64,000 nt of DNA from the NCBI GenBank assembly GCA_945875545.1, contig CAMCKZ010000001.1:37979-101978 (forward strand), written 5' to 3'. Below the pieces are notes generated by a model that worked only from the letters and a program-made list of their open reading frames with translations, was not told where the DNA came from and did no database searches. Below, one piece after another: positions 55,239-63,958 of this stretch. The number at the start of each line of letters is the position of its first letter. The stretch's first letter is position 1. Both the position numbers and the translations under genes were made by a program. Origin of the DNA: Polyangium aurulentum. GTDB taxonomy: Bacteria; Myxococcota_A; Polyangia; Polyangiales; Polyangiaceae.

Positions 55239-56393
55239 TCAAGCGGAAGGGGGGGCCAATGGCAAGCGGTCAACGACCTCGAGGCCAAATCCGTGGAGCC
55301 CCGCCATTTTAATCGGGTTGTTTGTGAGCAGTTTGAGTCGCCGCGCGCCGAGGTCGTGGAGAACTTGGCAACCGAGGCCCAGCTCGCGAATCGGGCCGTC
55401 ACCGCCGGGCGCCGTCGTGCGGCTCGTCGCGATCCAGTAACTTTCGAGCTCTTGTTTCATGGTGCTTCGCGATGGCACATACAGAATAATACCGCGACCC
55501 TCGGCCTCAATGGCGGCGACCGTTGCGCGGAGATTGTGGCCTCCATCTTTTGGCGTTGAAGCGAAGAGATCGGCGAACGTCGACCCGCCGTGGACGCGGC
55601 AAAGAATCGGTTCGGGCGAGGTCGTATCTCCCTTGTAGAGTGCAAGGAATTGCCGGCCATCAATCGCGTTCGCGTAGACCGCGGCGCGCCAACCCGGGCT
55701 CGTGCCGTCGAGTTCCACGGGGCCGTCCGTGAGCCGCGTGACGAGGCGCTCGGTGATCAGGCGGTACTCAATGATATCGGCGACGGCCACAATGCGCAAA
55801 CCGTGCTGTTGCGCGACTTTTTCCAGGTCGGGCATGCGGGCCATCGTGCCGTCATCGCGCATGATTTCGCAGATGACACCCGCCGGTTCAAGGCCCGCAA
55901 GGCGCGCCAAATCGACGGAGCCTTCGGTCTGGCCGGTGCGAACCAACACGCCGCCGTCGCGGGCGCGAAGAGGGAAGACGTGACCGGGCGTTACGAGGTC
56001 GTCAGGGAGGCATAGCGGGCCCGCAGCGACGCGCATGGTGTGGGCGCGGTCGGCGGCGCTGATGCCCGTGCTGACCCCGGTACGGGCCTCTACGCTCACG
56101 GTGAAGGCGGTGCCCAAGGGCGGGCCGCCACGACGCGGCGCCACCATCAAAGGGAGCTGGAGTCGGTCGACCTGAGACTCGGAGAGGGTGAGGCAGATGA
56201 GGCCCCGCCCGTGGGTGGCCATGAAGTTCACAGCCTCGGGCGTCACGAGCTCCGCAGCCATGCAAAAGTCGCCCTCGTTCTCCCGGTCTTCGTCGTCGAC
56301 GAGAATGACCATCTTGCCCGCACGTATGTCGTCGATGGCCCCCTGGATACGCTCAAGGAGCTTCGGATCAATCGGGGTTGGGGGTCGGTTCAT
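55239..56393 (-). CDS. ribBA: RibB (DHBP synthase) fused to a degenerate RibA-like half
   Basis: 384 residues from ATG 56393. The N-terminal about 205 residues are a complete 3,4-dihydroxy-2-butanone-4-phosphate synthase ([38 protein letters not shown]). The C-terminal half aligns with GTP cyclohydrolase II ([13 protein letters not shown], then [20 protein letters not shown]) but lacks the zinc Cys cluster (Cx2GDx9RCDC), so it is probably inactive for GTP opening. Fusions with a non-functional RibA half are known as RibBX. A separate ribA would be expected elsewhere in the genome. Confidence 0.9.
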   Translation of the reverse strand: MNRPPTPIDPKLLERIQGAIDDIRAGKMVILVDDEDRENEGDFCMAAELVTPEAVNFMATHGRGLICLTLSESQVDRLQLPLMVAPRRGGPPLGTAFTVSVEARTGVSTGISAADRAHTMRVAAGPLCLPDDLVTPGHVFPLRARDGGVLVRTGQTEGSVDLARLAGLEPAGVICEIMRDDGTMARMPDLEKVAQQHGLRIVAVADIIEYRLITERLVTRLTDGPVELDGTSPGWRAAVYANAIDGRQFLALYKGDTTSPEPILCRVHGGSTFADLFASTPKDGGHNLRATVAAIEAEGRGIILYVPSRSTMKQELESYWIATSRTTAPGGDGPIRELGLGCQVLHDLGARRLKLLTNNPIKMAGLHGFGLEVVDRLPLAPPSA

Positions 56394-56403
56394 TCGTTGT
56401 ATC

Positions 56404-57066
56404 CTACAAGTATCCGGATTTGCCAAGACGGGACATCCACGCGGCATCGCCGCCCTCCGGGGCCTCAGCGCTCCCCGCCGGCGACGGGCGTTGCATGAGG
56501 CGTTCGAGGTAGCGCGCCAGCACGTCGACCTCGACGTTGAGCTTGTCGCCGATGCGAGGCGTCGCGAGTTTGGTGGAGCGCTGGGTGCGCGGAACCACCA
56601 CGAGGGAGATGGTGTCGTTTAGCAGGGAATTTACTGTTAAACTGATGCCAGACAGGGTGACGGAACCCTTCACGGCGACGTAGCGCATCAGGTCTTCTGG
56701 AAGGCGCACGCGCAGATCCAAGGCTTCACCAACGGGCGTTACCTCTGTCAGCTCTCCAACGCCGTCAACGTGCCCGGATACGATGTGACCGCCGAAGCGC
56801 TGGCCCACGGCCAAGGCTCGCTCGAGGTGAATATCGTGACCGATTTGCAGCCCGCCGAGCGTTGTTCGCGCGAGGGTCTCGGCCGAAGCATCGGCCAAGA
56901 AACGATCGCCCTCGATGGCATCGACCGTGAGGCACACGCCGTCGCACGCGATGGACTCACCGAGAACCAGAGGCGCAAGCGCGCAGCGAATGGTGAGGCG
57001 AGCTCCGGGGCCGCGACGCTCTTGGCGCACGAGGGTTCCCATGGTTTCGACCAGGCCCGTGAACAC
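56404..57066 (-). CDS. ribE: Riboflavin synthase alpha subunit RibE
   Basis: 220 residues. Disproportionates lumazine to riboflavin. Two repeated barrels: [10 protein letters not shown] at the N-terminus and [16 protein letters not shown] at the second. The blocks [12 protein letters not shown] and [13 protein letters not shown] carry the residues typical of the alpha chain. GTG 57066 is chosen because the family begins with (M/V)FTGLVE there; it overlaps the stop TAG of the upstream lipoprotein gene (TAGTG), a sign of coupling. Confidence 0.95.
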   Translation of the reverse strand: MFTGLVETMGTLVRQERRGPGARLTIRCALAPLVLGESIACDGVCLTVDAIEGDRFLADASAETLARTTLGGLQIGHDIHLERALAVGQRFGGHIVSGHVDGVGELTEVTPVGEALDLRVRLPEDLMRYVAVKGSVTLSGISLTVNSLLNDTISLVVVPRTQRSTKLATPRIGDKLNVEVDVLARYLERLMQRPSPAGSAEAPEGGDAAWMSRLGKSGYL

Positions 57067-57596
57067 TAGAGGCCACCGTCGCGAGGGCCCGAGTCTGGGG
57101 CGGCTACCGCGCCAATGACCTGGGGCCCGTCGGCGCGCACCACAATGCGCAAATACATTTCGGCGCATGTATCGTTAACGATGTCAAGAGAATTCGGTGA
57201 GACGTTTTTGACGAGAGCCAAATTGCCGCTTGCCACCGTAAACCCTCCCGTACCTGTGCTCGGATTGGGCACGGACGACACCCACAGGAGGACCTCGGAG
57301 GGCATGCGGCCGAGGGCGCTCGTGTCGATGTGCCACGTGCGCCGCGCTGGAAATGCGAGCCACGCGCCGGAGACCGGCGACGACTGCCACGCGGAGTTTT
57401 CCAGCAGTTGCCCGCCGCTGTACGACTGGTAATCGCCGTCGCAAACATTCGTAAAACACCCGGCGACCACGCCCGGCGAGATGATGCGCACGGCACCGAA
57501 GACGGCGAGCGCGACCCGCGCGACCCGCGCGAACTGCGCGAACTGCGCGAACTGCGCCGGCTGCCCCCTGGATGTATGCCGAAGCCGCGACACCAT
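57066..57596 (-). CDS. Small lipoprotein heading the riboflavin operon, with slippage-prone repeat
   Basis: 176 residues if begun at ATG 57596. The signal-like part contains QFAQFAQFARVARVA, encoded by a 9-bp tandem repeat, and a lipobox GVVAGC. The mature part is beta-like (AWLAFPARRTWHIDTSALG, then VLLWVSSVPNP). Not a known family. The start codon is only about 40 bases from hemD's possible start, and the two may even overlap, so either start may be wrong. Stop TAG is shared with the ribE GTG. Confidence 0.5.
   Translation of the reverse strand: MVSRLRHTSRGQPAQFAQFAQFARVARVALAVFGAVRIISPGVVAGCFTNVCDGDYQSYSGGQLLENSAWQSSPVSGAWLAFPARRTWHIDTSALGRMPSEVLLWVSSVPNPSTGTGGFTVASGNLALVKNVSPNSLDIVNDTCAEMYLRIVVRADGPQVIGAVAAPDSGPRDGGL
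57510..57557. repeat. 9-bp tandem repeat (GCGCGACCC/GCGCGAACT)
   Basis: About five in-frame copies of a 9-bp unit (two GCGCGACCC-like, three GCGCGAACT-like) lie in the signal region of the small lipoprotein. Copy-number change would keep the frame and alter the length of the signal peptide region. Confidence 0.8.
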
Positions 57597-57636
57597 GAGG
57601 GCTCTATCGTACAACCTTCCCCGAGACGCCAGCCCC

Positions 57637-58761
57637 ATGTGGACGATGCCCGCGAACGCCCCGTATGAACTTATTGCTGTACCCGGAGGACGCCTCGCGG
57701 ACGTGCCCAGTGGAACCCTTTACGCCCTGCGCCAGGCTGCCGTGTGCGCGGCCACAGATGCTGTGTTTTCCCTCGTAGAACTAGCGCGAATGCCCGCGCC
57801 CACGCGCCGATTCGGTTCGGCTCCCGCGGTCGACTTTGCGCTCGAGGACCGCGACCTCGTCGTCGTGGCCCACGCGCCGGAGGAGTTTGCAGGTCTCTGT
57901 GGGGCACCCGGGGCGCGCCCGTCCGCTGCGCCGCTCGCGGGCCTTTGCGTGGTTGTCACGCGCGCCGCTCACCAAGCTCTTTCGCTCGCAGAAAAACTCG
58001 AAGCCGTCGGCGCGGAGGTTACGGCTTTGCCCGCGATTGCCATCGGCGCGCCCGCGGATCCAAGCGCCCTCGACGAGGCTTTGCTAACGGTCGAAAAGTG
58101 CGACGCGGTGATCTTCACCAGCGAAAACGGCGTGGACCGCTCCTTCTCGCGGCTGCGCGAACTTGGGCGCGATTCGAGGGTATTTGCTGGTTTGCTTGTT
58201 GCAGCCATCGGACCAGGAACGGCCGCGGCCCTCGCGCGACAAGGAATACGTGCAGACTGCATGCCCGATGAATTCGTCGGGGAAGCTCTCGCCCGCGCCG
58301 TGGACGCGAGGCTCTCGCGGGGCTCACGCGTGCGTCTTTTTCGCGCCACCGAGGCTCGCGACGCCCTGCCCGTGATGCTTCGTGAAGCCGGGCACGCGGT
58401 GAGCGTCATCTCCGCGTACACGACGCTGCGCGCCTTCGACGCCGCGCGCTTTTCACGCTTGGTTCGCGACCACGCGGGCCGTGCCCCGGAGCGGCGCGTC
58501 GTCGTCACGTTCACGTCCGCGAGCACCGTTCGCTCCGTCGTCGAGGCCCTCGAAGAGGCCATTCCAGAGGCGCTTGAAGATGCCGTTTCGGGGGCCCTTC
58601 CAGGGGCGAGGGCGAGCGAAGTACTTGCACTGTGCACGCTTTTGTCGATCGGCCCCATCACGAGTGCGGAGCTTGCTCGTTGGGGTTTGCGCGCCACCCT
58701 AGAAGCCTCGCCGTACACCCTCGACGGCCTCGTGTCGGCGCTCGTGCAACCACGCTCGTAG
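57637..58761 (+). CDS. hemD: Uroporphyrinogen-III synthase HemD with N-terminal extension
   Basis: 374 residues from ATG 57637 (an ATG at 57595 is possible but overlaps the divergent gene). The HemD fold begins near residue 98 with LAGLCVVVTRAAHQALSLAE and continues through VIFTSENGVDRSF, AIGPGTAAAL, GSRVRLFRATEARDALP and FTSASTVRSVV. It cyclises hydroxymethylbilane to uroporphyrinogen III for heme, siroheme or cobalamin. The preceding about 95 residues (ELIAVPGGRLADVPSGT) look like a leftover of another domain, perhaps SAM-uroporphyrinogen methyltransferase-like, but not recognisably active. Palindromes at 58251 and 58626. Confidence 0.85.
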   Translation: MWTMPANAPYELIAVPGGRLADVPSGTLYALRQAAVCAATDAVFSLVELARMPAPTRRFGSAPAVDFALEDRDLVVVAHAPEEFAGLCGAPGARPSAAPLAGLCVVVTRAAHQALSLAEKLEAVGAEVTALPAIAIGAPADPSALDEALLTVEKCDAVIFTSENGVDRSFSRLRELGRDSRVFAGLLVAAIGPGTAAALARQGIRADCMPDEFVGEALARAVDARLSRGSRVRLFRATEARDALPVMLREAGHAVSVISAYTTLRAFDAARFSRLVRDHAGRAPERRVVVTFTSASTVRSVVEALEEAIPEALEDAVSGALPGARASEVLALCTLLSIGPITSAELARWGLRATLEASPYTLDGLVSALVQPRS

Positions 58762-58785
58762 TCCACCCTTTTCTCGAGACCTTCC

Positions 58786-60234
58786 GTGACCGAAACATCG
58801 AGCCTTTTCACTGTTCGCCTGCCTCTCGTGGCACCGCTTTCGCGCCTCGATGCGGAGCGTCGTTTGGCCCTCGTCACGAGTGCCGAAGACGCGGTGAGAC
58901 TGCTGGCGATCTACCTCCGGCCGCACGCCGAATACCTCGCGTGCTTCGTCGTCAAAGACGACGCGGTCGGGGGGCGTTTTGGTGTGGGGCATGGGCCGAG
59001 CTCCGAACGGGTGGCGGGCACGCGCCTGCGCCTCGGGCGAGCGTCGCAAGACGGAATGGCCGCGTCTCTCTCGCAGGCCCTCGGTCGTCCCGTGGGTGCA
59101 AGGCCGCTGCTCCTGCCGGTGCGCGTCGCGGGAGAGCTTGCACTCTACATGTATGCCGATCGCAGCGTGGTGCCGTTTGAGAGGGACGAAATCACGCGAC
59201 TCGGCGCTTTCGCCGCGAGCGTGGGCACCCACCTTGCCCGTTTGGCCATGCGCGGACTCCCCGGCGAATTCGACGTCCAGGACGAACTTGAGATGACTCC
59301 GCAACCCAGTTTTTTTGGCGTGACGCGCTCGCGGCAAGAAGGTCCTCTCCCCAGCGTCGTCGTGGATGTCACTGTAGAATACACGAATCTGGTGCACATT
59401 CTTTGCAGCGGAATCGATCCCGCGGGGGCTGCGGAGACGGCTCTTGTTCGTGCCGGTAAAGATGCGCTTGCCGCACTATTCGCAGTGTTTCCTGGGCCGC
59501 TCGTGGCGGACGTCAGCTCCGATCTCCTTGAGCTTCCGCGGGCCAGCGAATGCAGTCCGATTCTCCGCGCCCTCGCGAGGCAGCGCCGGGTGGCGTTGGA
59601 GTCCACGCTGCGCGAACTCACCGGGCCCGATCGCGAACGCCAGTTTTGGGCCGCGCACCTGCTTGGTGAACTGCCGTACTTGGAATCCATCCCGGACCTC
59701 ATCGACAGACTCAAAGGCACGGACCTCCCGATGCGGCGGGCGGCCATTCGCGCGCTTGCGGCCGTGGGGACGATGAACACGGCGGCCACGGTCGAAGTAC
59801 TGCGGACTCACCTCGTTCCCGGCGTGCCCGGGCGCCAACGCCGGCCCATCGTTGAGGCCCTCGCCGCGATGCGCTCGAAGCCGATTGTGCCGATTTTGCT
59901 TGAGCTGCTGCTCGACGCGGATGCCCGCGTGGCGCGGTGTGCGGGGCGGGGTCTCGTGGAGGCCACCGGGCGGTCTTTTGGTTCGGACCGGTCCGCGTGG
60001 GACACCTGGTGGGCGACGCATCGCGGGCGTTCGCGCATTGAGTGGTTGATGGAGGCGGTGACTGCCAACGAGTCCGAGTCGCGACGACGCTTGGTGCTCA
60101 CGGAGTTGGCGGCGCTGAGCGGCATTGATTGGGACGCCAAAGGCCCCATCGACGGCCCGGCGTTGGCCGACCTCCAAGCCAAGCTCAAGTCATGGTGGAA
60201 AGAGCAGTCAAGCTCCATCGAAGTGCGAGGCTGA
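58786..60234 (+). CDS. GAF-like plus HEAT-repeat protein
   Basis: 482 residues, GTG start 58786, 24 bases after hemD. Residues about 30-160 look like a GAF-type sensor fold (LLAIYLRPHAEYLACFVV, then GVGHG, ELALYMYADRS). The C-terminal half contains HEAT-like helical repeats (AAHLLGELPYLESIPDLIDRL, RRAAIRALAAVG, RRPIVEALAAM). No enzyme motif. Possibly a signalling adaptor. Its stop lies in a 13-bp duplication. Palindromes at 59139 and 59373. Confidence 0.7.
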   Translation: MTETSSLFTVRLPLVAPLSRLDAERRLALVTSAEDAVRLLAIYLRPHAEYLACFVVKDDAVGGRFGVGHGPSSERVAGTRLRLGRASQDGMAASLSQALGRPVGARPLLLPVRVAGELALYMYADRSVVPFERDEITRLGAFAASVGTHLARLAMRGLPGEFDVQDELEMTPQPSFFGVTRSRQEGPLPSVVVDVTVEYTNLVHILCSGIDPAGAAETALVRAGKDALAALFAVFPGPLVADVSSDLLELPRASECSPILRALARQRRVALESTLRELTGPDRERQFWAAHLLGELPYLESIPDLIDRLKGTDLPMRRAAIRALAAVGTMNTAATVEVLRTHLVPGVPGRQRRPIVEALAAMRSKPIVPILLELLLDADARVARCAGRGLVEATGRSFGSDRSAWDTWWATHRGRSRIEWLMEAVTANESESRRRLVLTELAALSGIDWDAKGPIDGPALADLQAKLKSWWKEQSSSIEVRG

Positions 60235-60256
60235 TGCGCGAGACTGATGCGCGAGA
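60231..60256 (+). repeat. 13-bp tandem duplication containing the stop codon
   Basis: CTGATGCGCGAGA occurs twice in direct succession (60231-60243, 60244-60256). The HEAT-repeat gene's TGA is in the first copy; the second TGA is in another frame. Confidence 0.85.
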
Positions 60257-60303
60257 CCTTGGCGGATGAAGCTTCGCGCGGGTCTGCGTCTCGCGGCAAG
60301 GCT

Positions 60304-60615
60304 CTAACGATGGCCGCGCACTTGTTCGCAGCGCCGCACGCATTCGCTGTCGTCGACGCATTGGCTCGGGCAATCGTAAGCCTTTGACATGTGCAAACAC
60401 TCGGGATCGCGCTCGCAGCGCATTGGGTCTTTCGCCGCGGCGGCCCTCATTGTGGCGCAACCCCCGACGCCCATAAAGCCGAAGGCGAGCAGCGCCAAGG
60501 CGACGAGGACGATGCGCGTTACGGGCGCGGTTACGGGCGCGGTTAGGGGCGCGGTTAGGGGCGCGGTTAGGGGCACTGGGCGGTGTTTGCAGTGGAGGTT
60601 CTCGTGTGCGTGCAT
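60304..60615 (-). CDS. Small Cys-rich lipoprotein with repeat in signal region
   Basis: 103 residues. The N-terminal part has LTAPLTAPLTAPVTAPVT, encoded by a 12-bp tandem repeat, before the hydrophobic stretch and lipobox GVGGC. The mature part has Cys at intervals (CERDPECLHMSKAYDCPSQC, then CVDDSECVRRC), which recalls the lipoprotein at 36901-37290. The start ATG at 60615 lies in the palindrome TGCATTGTGCA. It overlaps the IS91-type remnant on the opposite strand, so one of the two must be a decayed or chance overlap. Confidence 0.55.
   Translation of the reverse strand: MHAHENLHCKHRPVPLTAPLTAPLTAPVTAPVTRIVLVALALLAFGFMGVGGCATMRAAAAKDPMRCERDPECLHMSKAYDCPSQCVDDSECVRRCEQVRGHR
60515..60575. 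repeat. 12-bp tandem repeat (GCGCGGTTAGGG)
   Basis: Five copies of GCGCGGTTASGG lie in the signal region of the small lipoprotein (minus strand, giving T-A-P-L/V repeats) and just before the IS91-like remnant. Confidence 0.85.
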
Positions 60616-60792
60616 TGTGCAGGCAAGTTGCGCCTCGTGGAGATTGCGACAGATCGTGCGGCCATCAAGCGGATCATCCGCGACGAACGACGCCGGCGAG
60701 GGCAGCCCGTGAGCGAGATGGAGGCGCGACGTCTACCGCGCGGACCGCCGGGTCAGTTGATGTTCGCGTTATCGGTGAGGGAGACCGAGTGA
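60583..60792 (+). pseudogene. C-terminal remnant of an IS91-type transposase
   Basis: The short reading frame gives FAVEVLVCVHCAGKLRLVEI, then RAAIKRIIRDERR, and ends with LPRGPPGQLMFAL. This fits the tail of IS91/ISCR-type transposases (FAxDVLxCPRCGGRLRLxA, xxIRRIL, and GPPQLAL). Only the last 69 residues remain; the catalytic part is missing and the 5' side is replaced by the 12-bp repeat. It is a decayed fragment, overlapping the lipoprotein start on the other strand. Confidence 0.6.
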
Positions 60793-61042
60793 TGCTGCGG
60801 GACTTCGCAAAAGCGAAGCGGCCGGCGGCGTGGGAAGCGCGCGGCCTGAGCTTGGGAAAGCGGTGTTTAGGCAAAGAAAACGCTCGCGGAAACGATGCCG
60901 AGAGCGGCCCGAGATTCAATCACGGACCGCGATGGCCGCAAATCGACCGAATACCGGTACGGTTGAAGCAATCGCTTGAAGACGCGCGGCGCGGATTCGT
61001 GGTTTGAATGTCCTAGGCGCTCCTATGCGCAGGTGGGGACCA
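60793..61042 (+). other. Intergenic between the IS91-like remnant and the truncated gene
   Basis: About 250 bases. A 71-residue reading frame starts at an ATG overlapping the remnant's stop (60792), with no recognisable similarity. No terminal inverted repeat or ori-like hairpin of IS91 could be identified. Otherwise nothing is seen. Confidence 0.5.
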
Positions 61043-63200
61043 ATGTTGTCGGTGCTTGACGGCTGGGATGGGAGGTCGATTCGATTCGTCCAAGTGGTTC
61101 ACAACGCTGCGAAGCGAGCGGGCCTCGGCGTTCCGTGGTCCCTGGGTGAACTCTCGTGGAGTGCGGAAGACGAAGAATTCTTCTTCAGCCAAGTGAGTGC
61201 GCGTGACACACGGGATCGGGTGATTCGGCGACTGCCATCCGGTAGCCTCATGCTCCTTGTCGCGCTCTTCCTCAAGGCACGCCGAGGGGCCGACCGCGGC
61301 GACTTTTGGCGATCGGTGTTCGAGGCCCTCGACGGCACGGATTGGCTGATCTTCCGCAGTCCGGACACGTTGTCGATTCACCATGAGCAAGGGGAGGCGA
61401 TCGTTCGCGCCGCCCGAAACAACGGACTTCGGCACGAGAGCGAAGTCGGGGGGAATCGCTTCGTTCACACCGTTCAGTTTCAATACGGCATTTCGTTCGC
61501 CGAGCTATCGGATCCGAAGTCGCTTGCGTGGCTCCGGCATTCGCAGGTGGGCTCCGTGGCCTTTCGTGAGATGCTTGCAGACGAACGGTTGGAGTCGTTT
61601 CGGCTCGCCGTGGGCGCGCTCCAATCTCTCGCGAACGGACGGTCAACCAATGCGCGTTTCATCCTGGAAGGCGAGGCGAATCCGTGGCTTTGGTTCGCGA
61701 GAGATCTGGTTCTCGCGTCGCATGGCTCGGACTACAGAGCGGATTCGCTGGGCGAAACGCGCGCGCTTCTGGCACCCACGCTCCGGTGGAATGGCGACGT
61801 TCCGGTGCTCGAAATCGCGGCAGGACCCATTGCGCCTGATGCCGTTTCTGCGGGGGGAGACCTCTACCTCGGCTCGGCCGCGGTGCCGCTTCAACCGCAG
61901 GCGGATGGCACGTTTTGGATTCCGCGAGATCTTCGAGTCCCTTTCGATCCGAACGTGTTTCTCGGCGTGGTCGGCGAAAGTGGGTGGCGGGCGAAGCCCC
62001 AGTGGCATGCCTCCTCGCTTCTCGCCAATGGATACGCAGTGCTTCGTGTGGGAAGGCCCCTCGACCGCACGCCCATTGGCGATTACTCGACCGGCGCCGA
62101 GCTTGCGGTGATCCTATCCGAGGGCATGCACGTCAAAGGCCGCCAGCTCCTGCGCAGCGTCAAGCTTTCTGGTGGTTTTCGTGCGGAACTTCATCTTCTG
62201 GACGAGGACGCCGGTATTCGCATCCTCGATGAGGACGGACGGGATCTCCAGTTGTTGGAGTCGCGCCGGCCGCAGAGGTCTCCCCCCTCGGACCTCTCAA
62301 TGGTCGTACGCGCGAGCGCGGATAAGGTCTGTCTAGGGGACTGGGTGACTCTCGAGATTAACTGGGCCATGCAGTCACGGGCATCACCACGCGCCGTTAG
62401 TCTAGGGGAGGGCTTCGTTCCGCTCGTGCTTGGAGCGCCGACGGGCGTAATGTGTGTGGCGACCGCGCGCGTGCGCATGCCGTTCGATGGCCAGCCGAGC
62501 CCCAGACTGTACGTCCGCGGACGGGGGCCGAGTGGCCCGTGGTCCGAGAGCCGACTGTCACTCGAGCACGTCGACGTTTTCGGTTCGGTGATCACCGACG
62601 AGCGTGGCTCACGTCCCCTTTACCCACATGACCCGCTTTGCCTCAACGACGCGGTTCGTGACTTTCGCCTCGTACTTCCGGCCGATCTTCGGCGCTTCTG
62701 GGGCACCTCCGCTCCGCTTCCTGTGTTCTTGGGGAACCGAATTGTTGGCGAGCTTGTGGAGGAGCGTGTTTTGTTCCACAAGCGAGAACGCCTGCTTCCA
62801 TTCGGCGAAATTTTGGTTGTGGATCGTGACATCATTGGGAGTAGTCCACATGTCATTTCTTCGCAGCCTATTGGCTCGGGCGAGGTCACGAGTTGTGAGC
62901 TGAGCGCGGACGCACGAATCACGCGGGTCTGCCTCCGCCGACCACTGCGCCTTGACAGGCTTAACTGCACCTACCGCACAGCGGATGGTTCGCTCTTCGA
63001 CGCGCCTATGGGCGAAAAAGGGAATCTCTGTGACGTTTTCGATATCGACAACTCCAAGCAGGGAGCGCCGATTGAACTGGTATTGTTCGATGCCGAACGC
63101 GTTCACGGTACCTGGTCGTTCTCGAACAAGGAAATTCCCGGCGAAGCGACGGGCGTCGATGTGTGTTGGTCGCTGGCTACCGGACTGCCATTGCGTGGTC
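61043..63200 (+). pseudogene. Large unknown gene, 3' end lost at a transposase junction
   Basis: From ATG 61043 (GTGGGGA upstream) about 719 residues are gene-like: helical start (FVQVVHNAAKRAG, FFFSQVSARDTRDRVIRRLP), then several beta-rich stretches (RVPFDPNVFLGVV). Family not recognised. After about 63200 the frame runs through the antisense of an IS66 transposase, so the last about 230 codons of the long open frame are not a real C-terminus. The original gene was probably longer. Without the true end, function cannot be judged. Flanks are IS-derived, which suggests an accessory segment. Confidence 0.6.
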
Positions 63201-63202
63201 GC

Positions 63203-63934
63203 AGCCTCGGCGTGAGCAGGCTTGAGGGCGGCCGAGGCTATTTCCTGACAACCAATGACCGCGCCGTCGGAGATGGTCAGACCGAAGACGTCGTGCAACA
63301 ATTCGGGGACGGCGCGTTTGCTGAGGCGGTAGACACCGATAAGAGTCGCCACCAACGCGACGACGCTGGGACCAAAAGCGCCGCTTGGAACGCCGAGTGG
63401 GAGCGTCCCGCAGGTCTTTTTGCCGCACGCGCAGCGAAGCGAATGGATACGGTATTCTGTGACGAAGGGCTTGACTTTGGGCAACTCGAAGACCTGGTGG
63501 CGCCGTGGCGCGGGGTCGGAGCCCGTGAGGGAACTGCCGCAATCGTCGCATTTCTTCGGGCGAATCTCGACCATTTTATTGACGTCACTTGCAGGAACAA
63601 TTTCCCGTTCGTGCTTGGTGTGGCCGGGTTGCGCGCCGGCTTTCCGGCTGCTCGGTCCCTTTTTTGGCCGCTGAGGTGCAGCAGGACCATCGCTCGACGG
63701 CGGTTTCGACGAGTTCTGGGACGACAAGCGAAGCTTTTCTTCGAGCGTGGCCACTCTCGCCTTCAGCTCCGCGATGGTGGCACGCTGCTCGGCGACACGC
63801 GCCTCCAGCCTCGCGATGGTGGCACGCTGCTCGGCGACAAGCGCCTCCAGCCTCGCGACCATCGCGAGAACGCCATCCATCTGAGACTGTGAGTAGGTCA
63901 CCACAAGTGACCCAATGCCCGTTCGCGGCAACAA
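63203..63934 (-). pseudogene. N-terminal part of an IS66-family transposase (TnpC), truncated
   Basis: About 244 residues on the minus strand. Coiled-coil start with repeats (ARLEARVAEQRATIA), then LSSQNSSKPPSSDGPAAPQR, the zinc-finger-type CDDCGSSL and RCACG, and VPSGAFGPSVVALVATLIGVYRLSKRAVPELL, which are the N-terminal signatures of IS66 TnpC. The sequence changes to unrelated DNA after about KPAHAEA (63203), before the DDE catalytic domain. Start could be 63934 or 63880. It is inactive as it stands. Confidence 0.8.
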
Positions 63935-63958
63935 TGGAAAGAACTAAATCATACTGAA

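Noticed and set aside
57597..57636. FMN riboswitch before the riboflavin operon
   Set aside because: The space is only about 40 bases and shows none of the RFN conserved blocks.
61004..63892. Single 962-residue protein on the plus strand
   Set aside because: The part after about 63200 is the antisense of an IS66 transposase.
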